Source of the DNA: Arenicella xantha
GTDB lineage: Bacteria; Pseudomonadota; Gammaproteobacteria; Arenicellales; Arenicellaceae
NCBI RefSeq assembly: GCF_003315245.1
Contig: NZ_QNRT01000005.1
Span: forward strand, 62,001 to 126,000
DNA length: 64,000 bases
Direction of reading: 5' to 3'
Both the position numbers and the translations under genes were made by a program. Below, in pieces: positions 53,401 through 59,366 of this stretch (its first letter is position 1; each line of letters opens with the position of its first letter). The notes under the pieces were generated by a model. It was not told the DNA's origin, did no database searches, and saw only the letters and a program-made list of their open reading frames with translations.

Positions 53401-56045
53401 GTATTGCTATTAATGGTGCAAATGATGGTACGCAAGATATCGAACTTGGTAACGTGACGATCAATAATCAAAACAGCAGCGTAACCACCGGCTTGGAGAT
53501 CGCGGATATCAACGCGGCGGGCAGCACGGTAGACATCACCAGCGTTGCAATTAACAACAATGGTGCCAACAGCTCAGCTATTGCTCTGTCGAACAATGAT
53601 GGCGCGACCATCAACATCAATGGCGGCAACGTGCAAAATGCCGCTGCCGCGGCGGTCAGTATTTCAAACAGTAGCGGCAGTGCAACCTACGCTGGCACCA
53701 TCAACAACAGTGCGGGCCGCTCACTTCATGTATTCACTAATGAAGGCGGCGGCGTGGTGAATATCACCGGTGCCATTACGGATACCGGCGCCGGCATTGT
53801 TTTGGAAAACAACGATGTGGGCGGGGACGCAACGATCAATATCTCCGGCGGCATGAACTTGAGTACTGGTACTGACAATGCGTTCACTGCTGTCAATGGT
53901 GGTGATGTTACTGTCACCGGCAGCAATACGATCTCGACCACCTCTGGTAGCGCGCTGGCAATAGTGAATGCTGATGTGACTGCCGAATTTGATTCAGTGA
54001 CGGCGAGCGCGTTAAACGGTAACGCCGGAATTCGGATTACCAACTCGGGCAATGGCACTATCAATGTCAATGGCGGCTCGATTACCAATATCGGCGCTGG
54101 AAACGCGATTGATATTTCGGGGGGCAGCGGGAGTCTGACTTTTGCTACCGACATCAATTCGTCCGGCGCAACAGGGCATGCCGTCGAAGTTACAACGCAT
54201 ACTGGTGGTAACGTGGTTTTCTCCGGCAATCTGACGGATAACGGGGCAACCGGCGGCAGTCTGCGGCTGCAAAATAACTTGGGTTCGACCATCACGTTCT
54301 CGGGTGGTACAAAGCAAATCAACACCGGCACCAGTGATGCGTTCGTTGTGGCGAATAATTCGGCGGTCAATTTTACTAATGGCGGCCTGGATATCGATAC
54401 CACCACAGGGAATGGTTTTGCGGTCACCGGCAGTGGCACCGTGACAGTCGAAGGAGCAGGTAATACCGTTACCACGACAACTGGTACGGCTGTCAACATT
54501 TCTGGTGGCACCTCGATTGGCACAGTGGCCGGCGGTCCACCAGCGTTGAGTACCGGCAGCGGCATATTCAGCGGCGGCTTCGGCGTGACATTCGAAAGCA
54601 TCAACGTAAATGGCGCAACTCAAGGCATTAATTTGAACAATGCGGGCTCAGGTGGATTCCAAATCACCGGCACCGGTACGACTGCTGGCTCCGGCGGCAC
54701 TATTCAAAACACTGCTCAGGACGGTATCGACATCACCAATACCGATAACATCTCCTTGGCAAACGTGAATTTGCTGAATAACGCGCAAACCTCATCCGGC
54801 ACTACTGGCAGCGTATTCGGTGCCGCCGGTGCGACCGATGGCTACTTTGCGGCACTCGATTTGTTGAACGTGGACAACATCGTGCTGCGCAATATGAGTA
54901 TTAATGGCGGTGAAACTGGCGCAGGCGTGAATAACAATAACGGCGAAGTTGGCATCAGCGGCCGTAATGTGTCTGACTTGTTTGCCACCAACGTGACGGT
55001 GGAAAACTTCGGCAACGCCGGGAATGAAGACAATGTGCAGTTCCAACAACTAACCGGCACCGTTGGCCTAAGCAACTTTACCAGCCGTGATACCGGTGGT
55101 GGCTTGTTCTCGGTCAACAATACCTCAGGTAATTTGGCGCTCACGGTCGACAATGGCGCCTTCGAGGAGACGGTCAATGGGGTTGGTCGTGGAGGCTTGG
55201 AGATAAGCGTTGCTGGTGCCGGAACCACGGTAGTGAATGTTGACAATAGTACCTTCGGTAATGGCAATACCTCGCTTACTGACGGTGGCATTCAAGGTAC
55301 CGCATTGTCGCTTAATGTAGGTGGCACTCAAGATGCGACCCTGAATGTTAATAGCAGCAGCTTTAATGGTGCTAACGTTGGCATCAGCGGCACACTGGAT
55401 TTGGGCACCTCGCCCGAGCTAGCCATGAATATTGGTAACACTAGCGGTAATACGATTAATCGCACTCGTTCAAATGCGATTAATATTTTTACCAACGGTA
55501 ATTTATCGCCGGGTCAGGGCAGCGTCCGTGCCAATATCCAGAGCAACAGAATTGGCACGGCGGGATTAAATATGTCTGGCTCCCTATTTGGCAGTGGTAT
55601 CAGTGCGCGCAATGAAGGCGGCGGTGAAATGAGCCTGCGGATCAATAACAATACTATTCAGGAAGTTGGTGACTCAGCGGCGGGGCCGGCCGCTGGCTTC
55701 GAAGGCATTTTTATTGCTGAAAGTGTAACGGCCGGCACCACCAATGCCACGATTACCAATAATGTAATCCAAAATATACACGACGACCGAGGCATTCTAG
55801 TAGCTCTGCTCAATGGCGGCACTAGCTGCACCAATATCTCGGGTAACACTTTTGCTGGCACGATTCGCGAAGATGCACCATTTAGTGGCACGACGTCAGT
55901 AATTCGAATACGGCAGGATGCTGGCACACACAATGTGGTGCAGGGCAGTGCCGCCGCCTTGGCTACTGCCAATGGCTTGGTCGCGGGCAATATTACTGAG
56001 TCGGGTAGCTTTAATTACTCAACACCAACGTGTGTAGTGCCTTAA
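44430..56045 (+). CDS. Giant inverse autotransporter with beta-helix passenger
   Basis: 3871 residues. Signal peptide about 1-33 (VPASA-E). Residues about 38-325 match the inverse-autotransporter (intimin/invasin, type Ve) beta-barrel: GGRFSSDMAEAYLSILAPL, FLNPRLSLKDEGESEGNFGIGYRKL, ILGANLYADRSRSKYDNSFNQWGIGLEFL, FDFRANYYNP and the late strands YYVGARLNLPFSF. The barrel has an insertion at about 152-230 with a helical stretch and an 11-Thr run. The passenger from about 410 to the end is not Ig-like but a right-handed beta-helix of short rungs ([ILV]x[ILV]xN/D with SxGDAIxI, NNGGTVxI patterns) in three large blocks. I see only two cysteines, both in the last ~100 residues. It is likely a long surface adhesin. 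Type Ve topology puts the C-terminus at the cell-distal tip. It is followed by tail-collar genes. Confidence 0.88.
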   Translation: MSISRFFASVRRIAQSSNLIVITAALVAVPASAEERSGTATVGGRFSSDMAEAYLSILAPLSSTDDSLLFLNPRLSLKDEGESEGNFGIGYRKLFGDKAILGANLYADRSRSKYDNSFNQWGIGLEFLTDSFDFRANYYNPGSDTVIGATANVDTFEQLIDIQERIDRMRAISRSLVESRTSTISSDFYEGNNLLNTTTATTTDRFRTTTTDTTTTTTTTTTTNTYSDLLFEKREGGLEGYDLELGYKLPLADTLPEVRVFGGYYDFDGPFNSEIKGAKGRLEVRAGDYLTFDAELFEDDELHGSDYYVGARLNLPFSFSRLFDGQNPFLARKDDIKRFRNRPLAARLGEEVLRDVNIHVAESDFAENIAKRETNIEIDVVEEVQVDVETTSRTDSVVTRREDELRYTSDGELITLTHVDSNSTGADVGTFEDPNTTLTSANATQAADANDIVLIHADSAYNDESIEVTDNQMVVGQGGGVETSIETDQGTVVLPNANGGTSAPVITNGGVNINSNNVLVTNLAIDGGSITTAANGEHSDLTITNMSIANSSGDAISLGDGGGTLSGTITLSDITITDSADDGIDIQNMLANTQIVGNNISITGAGDDGIDFDDLISAATNSNMSFTNVVVENSADAGITLTGLADGSTTSFANTQIDSSGSDGLRVDGLNAGATLNVENFDVATSAENGIGIYNSDGTITFDAASSIADSAEHGVLIQSGDVDLSYSGTIDHTLAGAQEVIEISNTGAASSVVFDSEADNAIVDTNLGIYVDNSAGDLTVSADAELSGLDGVYISGASGTLTFDNTHLRNIEGVLDPNGAAEGALDLHDSTATVVFGEGSSIDQGVDLAAVAVGFFGAGDNSTLEFNGTINATNGDGLQFQDADGVYSFNGTSTLNGGDAGIDISNGSGGEFTFENTAITNASGVAINIDGLDGGTVTFNDGSATTSSGSPTVNISNGTGTVNVTNSAISQQGTGRVISVEQFGAAGDNILFDAAGSVSALASGNQGVVIQDVNANVTLGNANIANTAGDAITIDNSTGQMNLSSVSVVNAGANGIHATDLNGTLLIQQGTTINGAVGDGIRVDSSGAPVATTVQVLGTADSVDVSNVAGNALVVADTTAPVLLSDFDTQNISGNEFVFDNSGPVTVTDGLTFADIAQGLFINQTGSHLITNADLTTLQVSGGSADITITDSAIVNNTNAATISVDGGHSGSITTDANTTIETTNGTGFQFDDADGTYAFNGPNTFNGGDAGIDIVNDSSGTFTFGSGTAITSPSGVALNIDGSDANVTYNGTITQNNAATAINIANNTGGTVTIAGQVVANTSNTDSVVISNNTSTTSFTGGLNLNTTSGTALSANNGGTVNISNGGDESITATNGAAVQIADTNTNIVLDSISANGGGAGVGVHLTTAGAGSIFAVSGTTQLDNYLTAILLEDNQGTATFGTTNIDMSNAGGARGIDFLGTNNATNFGVTSITNVGGGASQVGIDYANSTLLGGSLFTSVDISGPATSTDSVAVDLTAMQGNQVVRLGEQVRTGASSHITDVHGGVLIDNTAAVQFTFGDGEDATDTLSTIDVNSQAGAYTVDAAGGTLAASNFNFEDVMVGSGDSANLPAGANAPIFVSETGGTITASTNNLSDDVTTITVADAESLADTDQLFVFVGDSGGDIDVAGGAVDGFTLDEGQSIDSFNNGNTISSGQAQPNNITGNIGSSGVTYSSDDVTAINTAAGATSVINIDGAGNNQVSNLNVMSPTTAGASGVVVQNVVAGPVTLSNLTIDNGAMAAVTLSGNSQTINLNNVDVADLDLSGVNAGTALTITGASHAGQVVVGSGSDLGGTTGTVISANVGDNVVLLDTSGTQLNVSGNTGTVIDINGLAAGSNLNLGAINADGVTADSVLRIQNMDGGNLNAQAIAITNFGDATSDTAIDIAGSAGSLNFTELDIAATSGSALVLEGQTLAIANTDNDITTLDGQALNLDGTVIAAGGVTFDQVTANATTQDVVSINNTTGGDLILNDVALSGSAITKGLLVSGGARSSNVLVNAGTIANGVSIIGSGAGDVIVDADISAAAGYAVQVANRGAGAGVVDINGTVTSSTGAVSIQNNSAGTVQFDGVVTGAGGNTSGAINVGGNTGGTNNFNALVDIDVTGNGTGVMIGNTNTPGAAVNFNGGLDVNSVNGVALSVEGGTISVANAGTESVATTGTAGAVNIDGATVAASGINLDSVSTSSLASSNAINVNDAVGGAITIASVDTNGTVLTTGLNVSGDARTSNVLVNGGTINNGLTISDDGTGTVVVGAAITDNAGYAVRIENRDGSAGQVDINGAVSNNTGVVSIQSNSAGTVNFNGVVTGTGANTTGSINSDNNTGGSTNFTALVDLDQTGNGVGVDLQSGIGSSTNFTGGLDVTTASGTGVNVFEGGTVSITGASNSIATGSGRVMTFSDSTIGAAGLNFASVANTSANAFASLEMTNVSGGDLIIGTTNLTGSGVRLAGTIDSDVELGDVDIALTGDSQTGLDLSGSALNGTLNASDFDLTSSSATDTVGVNLVNTTGTGSIQLGDTNQNGGDNATITGVNDGVLFSSVTDTDFTFGDGSNVNPDGIASTIDAVTPINDNGSGLPASGGYHFNDVTLIGDTSALAGPDVYYVDAAGSGNGNTQGNAGSIDGAESSGADAIVLIDTTNNSSADVIDQMSVPHISAGLSNSLELADGQILITLIGGQVIDLGIFGLSGGVPSNFEINVSGSSVITGSATLDSLAPVLTTSVGDTVVLNGSSTLQDVVLTNTGTGTAVSGDFSSNETVTINTSTVDGVSFTPSGGTTTVNLNNLASTSTVSLNGSGGGAITLNTTGTNTIETVADQILNLDTVTLGAGGVNFASLTSTAAVSAGDAVRLAAISGGNFSGGNLTVAGTLAGNGLSVVETSANTSFNSIDIDNVSAAGISIDSIGGDGGNTGDFTVLGLTDISGTGAGQAAIAIANHSGATTFADININNRGGAGIAINGANDGTQDIELGNVTINNQNSSVTTGLEIADINAAGSTVDITSVAINNNGANSSAIALSNNDGATININGGNVQNAAAAAVSISNSSGSATYAGTINNSAGRSLHVFTNEGGGVVNITGAITDTGAGIVLENNDVGGDATINISGGMNLSTGTDNAFTAVNGGDVTVTGSNTISTTSGSALAIVNADVTAEFDSVTASALNGNAGIRITNSGNGTINVNGGSITNIGAGNAIDISGGSGSLTFATDINSSGATGHAVEVTTHTGGNVVFSGNLTDNGATGGSLRLQNNLGSTITFSGGTKQINTGTSDAFVVANNSAVNFTNGGLDIDTTTGNGFAVTGSGTVTVEGAGNTVTTTTGTAVNISGGTSIGTVAGGPPALSTGSGIFSGGFGVTFESINVNGATQGINLNNAGSGGFQITGTGTTAGSGGTIQNTAQDGIDITNTDNISLANVNLLNNAQTSSGTTGSVFGAAGATDGYFAALDLLNVDNIVLRNMSINGGETGAGVNNNNGEVGISGRNVSDLFATNVTVENFGNAGNEDNVQFQQLTGTVGLSNFTSRDTGGGLFSVNNTSGNLALTVDNGAFEETVNGVGRGGLEISVAGAGTTVVNVDNSTFGNGNTSLTDGGIQGTALSLNVGGTQDATLNVNSSSFNGANVGISGTLDLGTSPELAMNIGNTSGNTINRTRSNAINIFTNGNLSPGQGSVRANIQSNRIGTAGLNMSGSLFGSGISARNEGGGEMSLRINNNTIQEVGDSAAGPAAGFEGIFIAESVTAGTTNATITNNVIQNIHDDRGILVALLNGGTSCTNISGNTFAGTIREDAPFSGTTSVIRIRQDAGTHNVVQGSAAALATANGLVAGNITESGSFNYSTPTCVVP
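45018..45098 (+). repeat. Threonine-codon repeat tract in the barrel insertion
   Basis: Residues about 197-223 of the giant protein are mostly Thr, ending in 11 consecutive Thr at 213-223 (bases 45066-45098) coded by mixed ACC/ACT/ACG codons. It forms an ACN trinucleotide tract. Length change by slippage would stay in frame. Confidence 0.8.
50447..51838 (+). repeat. Two tandem ~233-residue modules in the adhesin passenger
   Basis: The motif SGGARSSNVLVN (from 50517) recurs as SGDARTSNVLVN (from 51216), exactly 699 nt (233 codons) later. The following text stays alignable: GAVSIQNNSAGTVQFDGVVTG versus GVVSIQSNSAGTVNFNGVVTG, and FNGGLDVNSVNGVAL versus FTGGLDVTTASGTGV. Boundaries are approximate. 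This is an internal segmental duplication. Confidence 0.75.
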
Positions 56046-56079
56046 CCAGCTAAACGTAAAGTTAAAAGCGAATGTTTAA

Positions 56080-56107
56080 AAGACTCCTGGGTGATCTCAG
56101 GAGTCTT
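56080..56107 (+). terminator. Hairpin between the adhesin and tail-collar genes
   Basis: AAGACTCCTG (56080-56089) and CAGGAGTCTT (56098-56107) form a perfect 10-bp stem with an 8-nt loop, 34 bp after the adhesin stop. AGTCAGAG follows rather than a U-run. It may cause partial termination, giving less of the downstream genes or separate expression. Confidence 0.55.
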
Positions 56108-56154
56108 AGTCAGAGAATCTACTACTAATTTACTTCAATCAGGAGGATGTACTT

Positions 56155-56673
56155 ATGTCAGAACCATTTCTTGCCGAGGTTCGAATCGTAGGATTCAATT
56201 TCGCGCCGCGTGGCTGGGCGTTCTGTGATGGGCAAATTCTGCCGATTAACCAGAATCAGTCGCTGTATTCCCTGTTGGGAACTACCTATGGCGGCGATGG
56301 TCGGACCAGCTTCGCGTTGCCTGATTTACGTGGCCGTGCACCAATGCATGTGGGTAGTTCAGACGGTGGTGAGGAACACCCAGAAGGACAAAAGTCCGGT
56401 GAAGAGACCCACACGCTATCAGCTGCCGAAATGCCACAGCACACACATGCGCAAAAGGCCTCAGCAACTAATGCCGATACCTCGACACCGACAGGCCACC
56501 TACTAGCACGTGAGGTTAGTAACCCATACAGCGCGGCTACCACGTCAAAGGAACCGTTCGCGGCTGGCACCATTGCCAATACCGGCGGTGGCCAAGCACA
56601 TAATAATATGCAGCCTTATCTTGCATTGAATTTTTGTATCGCACTGCGGGGTTTATTCCCGTCACGCAATTAG
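56155..56673 (+). CDS. Tail-collar-domain protein 1 (MdpB-like)
   Basis: 172 residues, start MSEPFLAEVRIVGFNFAPRGWAFCDGQILPI, with an AGGAGG-type ribosome-binding site (TCAGGAGGATG) upstream. The phage tail-collar domain is recognisable by NQSLYSLLGTTYGGDGRTSFALPDLRGRAPMHVG and the C-terminal NNMQPYLALNFCIALRGLFPS. The middle is GEETHTLSAAEMPQHTHAQKA, the His-rich turn of collar fibres. No signal peptide. First of three homologous tandem genes. Bacterial, non-phage proteins of this type (microcystin-dependent-protein-like) occur in triplets; function unknown. Paralogues follow at 11- and 12-nt spacing. Confidence 0.88.
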   Translation: MSEPFLAEVRIVGFNFAPRGWAFCDGQILPINQNQSLYSLLGTTYGGDGRTSFALPDLRGRAPMHVGSSDGGEEHPEGQKSGEETHTLSAAEMPQHTHAQKASATNADTSTPTGHLLAREVSNPYSAATTSKEPFAAGTIANTGGGQAHNNMQPYLALNFCIALRGLFPSRN

Positions 56674-56684
56674 GAGAAGGAGTT

Positions 56685-57206
56685 ATGTCAGAACCATTTG
56701 TAGGAGAAGTAAGAATGTTTGCCGGCAACTTTGCGCCGCGTGGCTGGGCCTTTTGTGACGGTCAGTTATTAGCCGTTTCGCAAAATGATGCCCTGTTTAG
56801 TTTACTGGGCACCATTTATGGTGGCGACGGTCGAACCACTTTCGGCTTACCGGACTTGCGCGGTCGAGTTCCGATTCACGCCGGTCATGGCCCAGGTTTA
56901 AGTGCGCGCCGCCTTGGAGCCAAAGCGGGGTCAGAAACCGTAACCCTGACCGTAAACCAACTACCGTCCCACACGCATAATATGGAAGGCGTTGCCGCCA
57001 ACGCTACTTTACCAAACCCTCAAGACAACCATCTAGGCACCAGTACTGTCATCCAGCCTTTTGCTCCTACCGAGTCACTGGATGAAAATATGGCAACCAC
57101 AGCCGTTGCAAAGGTTGGTGGCAGTCGCTTGCACGCTAACGAACAGCCGTACTTGTGTGTGCATTTCATTATCGCGTTGTTTGGAATCTATCCATCGCGC
57201 CAATAA
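56685..57206 (+). CDS. Tail-collar-domain protein 2 (MdpB-like)
   Basis: 173 residues from the ATG at 56685, with GAGAAGGAG upstream; the frame back to 56634 overlaps the previous gene and is not used. It has MFAGNFAPRGWAFCDGQLLAVSQNDALFSLLGTIYGGDGRTTFGLPDLRGRVPIHAG, then HGPGLSARRLGAKAGSETVTL and the QLPSHTH turn, and ends NEQPYLCVHFIIALFGIYPS. Closest in type to protein 3 (both share GLSARRLG). Probably forms a trimeric fibre-like knob or is an export-linked component; untested. Confidence 0.88.
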   Translation: MSEPFVGEVRMFAGNFAPRGWAFCDGQLLAVSQNDALFSLLGTIYGGDGRTTFGLPDLRGRVPIHAGHGPGLSARRLGAKAGSETVTLTVNQLPSHTHNMEGVAANATLPNPQDNHLGTSTVIQPFAPTESLDENMATTAVAKVGGSRLHANEQPYLCVHFIIALFGIYPSRQ

Positions 57207-57218
57207 GGGAGAATTAAT

Positions 57219-57740
57219 ATGTCAGAACCATTTATTGCAGAAATTCGAATTTTTGCCGGCAAGTTTGCCCCTCGTGGCTGGGCCTTATGTAATGGACAAT
57301 TATTACCAGTGTCGCAGAATACAGCACTGTTCTCACTGATCGGCACCACCTACGGTGGCGACGGGCGAACCACCACTGCTCTGCCTGATATGCAAGGCCG
57401 ATTGCCCATGCATCCAGGCCATGGTCCAGGCCTTAGTGCTAGGCGGCTTGGTCAGCATGGTGGCGTGGAAAAGGTCACGTTGACCGAAGCGGAGATGCCA
57501 AATCACTCGCACAGCATGCGTGCATCCGGTGAAAATGGCGAACAGGGTACCTTTACAGCCAATACCAAGTTAGCGCGCTCCCGTAGCGGCGCGCTGTATC
57601 AAACCAATACAACTACCAATTTAGTTGATATGGCGCCGCTGCCAAACACCGGTGGCTCACAGGCTCACAATAACTTACAACCTTTCCTAGCAATGAATTT
57701 CATTATAGCGCTGGTTGGTTTGTATCCGTCACGCAGCTAA
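57219..57740 (+). CDS. Tail-collar-domain protein 3 (MdpB-like)
   Basis: 173 residues with IFAGKFAPRGWALCNGQLLPVSQNTALFSLIGTTYGGDGRTTTALPDMQGRLPMHPG, HGPGLSARRLGQHGGVEKVTL, AEMPNHSHSM and the NNLQPFLAMNFIIALVGLYPS ending. AGGGAGA ribosome-binding site and 12-nt gap from gene 2. Three diverged copies in a row without other phage genes argue for a bacterial assembly rather than a prophage. Confidence 0.88.
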   Translation: MSEPFIAEIRIFAGKFAPRGWALCNGQLLPVSQNTALFSLIGTTYGGDGRTTTALPDMQGRLPMHPGHGPGLSARRLGQHGGVEKVTLTEAEMPNHSHSMRASGENGEQGTFTANTKLARSRSGALYQTNTTTNLVDMAPLPNTGGSQAHNNLQPFLAMNFIIALVGLYPSRS

Positions 57741-57758
57741 GAAAAGGAGATAAAAAGC

Positions 57759-58190
57759 ATGAATAGTACTCTTAATAGAAGGCGTTCGTTTCTGCAATGT
57801 GTCACACTGGGTGGGGTAGCGATTGCGTCACCACTTACTTCAACCGCAGCGCTGAATTCGCTTGCCGACGGTCTGCAACGAACGGAGTTTCCGTTGCCAG
57901 ACTTTGATAATTTGATTGGCGAGGTAGTGCAAATCAGCTGCGTAGACAGTGGTGTTTGTCATGCGACAGTGAGTGAAGTCGCAAACATTGAGTTTGAGTC
58001 AGACACTGTGCAGCGGCCTAAGTATTTGCGTCAAACGGCTAAGGTGGTACGTTTTGATGTCGACGGCACCATGGAATTTAGCAATACGTTGTATCACGTT
58101 AGTCATCCTATGCTAGGCAAGCTCGAACTGCTCTTGTCACCGGTACCTGATGCAGATGGTGCAATTGGCTTGGAGGCCGTGTTTAATTAA
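57759..58190 (+). CDS. Tat-signal small protein (DUF6916-like)
   Basis: 143 residues. The N-terminus carries a twin-arginine motif RRRSFLQ (residues 7-13) followed by a hydrophobic stretch (CVTLGGVAIASPLTSTAAL), so export of a folded protein by the Tat system is likely. The rest is small and beta-rich, with two cysteines (VQISCVDSGVC) and GKLELLLSPVPD near the end. It resembles the small domain that accompanies collar proteins in other bacteria, but I hold that family name loosely. It starts 18 nt after collar gene 3, behind an AAAAGGAGA ribosome-binding site, and so belongs to the same transcript. Confidence 0.7.
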   Translation: MNSTLNRRRSFLQCVTLGGVAIASPLTSTAALNSLADGLQRTEFPLPDFDNLIGEVVQISCVDSGVCHATVSEVANIEFESDTVQRPKYLRQTAKVVRFDVDGTMEFSNTLYHVSHPMLGKLELLLSPVPDADGAIGLEAVFN

Positions 58191-58278
58191 TTACTCGACT
58201 TAATCGCCGCTGCGTACCGGTTTGACATATCAATACCAGGTACTAATCTTAAAATTTTTGTAGAAATGAGCTATTTAA

Positions 58279-59127
58279 ATGAAAAAAGTTATCAAACTTG
58301 TAATCCAATCGACTGTGGCGCTATTGGCAGTGCCTTCGATGAACGTGTTCGCAGCCGAGCATTATGCGTATGTAATTGATTCCAGTTACACAGTCCAATT
58401 GGTGTCGATGAAGGGCGTTGCGGAGGCACAGTCTAAGCCAGACTTTGCGCTCAATGTGAGCTCTGGTGGGGATGGGAGCGTGTGGATTGTATCCACTGAC
58501 TCGGGTAAAGCTGATCGCGGCGGTAATCTATTGAAAGTACGGCCCAATGGGAGTACTGAGTGGAAAACAGTGAAGATCGAAGGCGGTGTTGAGGTGTCTG
58601 ATGTCAGTGGCGACTACGCTGGCAATGCCTATGTGGTAGACGGTGCAACTCAAGAAATTCTACATGTGACCGCAGCGGGAAAAATTCTGAGTCAAGGCAA
58701 CGCTAAAGGGCCGTTTTTTGACGTGAGTGCATCCTTTAGCGAAATTGGGCCTGCTGAGAATTTGATTGCGGCTATTGGCTCCGAACCAGATGCAGGTATT
58801 GGTAACCCCGTGTACTTTTTCAAATCCTCCAAAACGGGTTGGAAGCCACGAGGGGTTGGTGCTAAAGATGTAACCGGCTATTGGATAGTGACAGCGAGTG
58901 GACAGGTAAAGACCGCGGCCCCTGACAATCCAATAATGGTAAAATCACCCGAAAATACCGCAAGCAGTATAAGTGTCTCTAAGTCTGGGCTAGTGTGGAT
59001 ACTGAGCCAAGAGCCAAACATCAATAAAGGTGGTGCGTACTTAAAAGTATGGGATGGCAAAGGCGCGGATTCCTCGAACTGGATAAAAGTCCCCAAGATT
59101 GGAGCGTATGCGGTGTCAGCGCGCTAG
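58279..59127 (+). CDS. Secreted propeller-like protein (tectonin-type)
   Basis: 282 residues with a signal peptide (MKKVIKLVIQSTVALLAVPSMNVFAAE). The mature part has repeated blade-like units: VSSGGDGSVWIVSTDSG, VSGDYAGNAYVVDGATQEI, VTGYWIVTASGQV and VSKSGLVWILSQEP. The [VS]SxxxxGxVW pattern is that of tectonin/TECPR beta-propellers, which often bind glycans or lipid A. The function is unknown. It is 88 bp after the Tat gene; co-expression with the adhesin locus is possible. Confidence 0.68.
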   Translation: MKKVIKLVIQSTVALLAVPSMNVFAAEHYAYVIDSSYTVQLVSMKGVAEAQSKPDFALNVSSGGDGSVWIVSTDSGKADRGGNLLKVRPNGSTEWKTVKIEGGVEVSDVSGDYAGNAYVVDGATQEILHVTAAGKILSQGNAKGPFFDVSASFSEIGPAENLIAAIGSEPDAGIGNPVYFFKSSKTGWKPRGVGAKDVTGYWIVTASGQVKTAAPDNPIMVKSPENTASSISVSKSGLVWILSQEPNINKGGAYLKVWDGKGADSSNWIKVPKIGAYAVSAR

Positions 59128-59366
59128 ATTGCCCAATTTTGTACCGAATTAGTAGCGCATAGCCGTAGGCTTTTTCGAAAAATTGATTGGCTGACAATGC
59201 CCTTGCCGGCAACCGAGCTGGTAATAGATATTTTGGCGCCTGCTGCATGCACTAACGGCTTGCATGATGGTATAGTTGTATTGGGGCAGGACAATTAGGG
59301 GGCTAAAATGCGCATTGCGCAAGAATCAACCGATCATGTTCGGTTAACATGTCATGGACGACAATC
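59128..59366. other. Intergenic region with a short inverted repeat
   Basis: 239 bp. AACCGA (59328-59333) and TCGGTT (59340-59345) form a 6-bp hairpin just upstream of the lipase start. No coding potential seen. Confidence 0.4.

Noticed and set aside
50639-54604. Long minus-strand open frames of 144-292 codons inside the giant adhesin gene
   Set aside because: They are Pro/Val/Ser-rich mirror readings of repetitive Gly/Asn/Thr codons and have no initiation signals; shadows of the repeat composition.
56155-57740. Prophage remnant interpretation of the tail-collar genes
   Set aside because: No integrase, terminase, portal, capsid or baseplate genes nearby; triplet collar proteins with a Tat protein look like a bacterial set.
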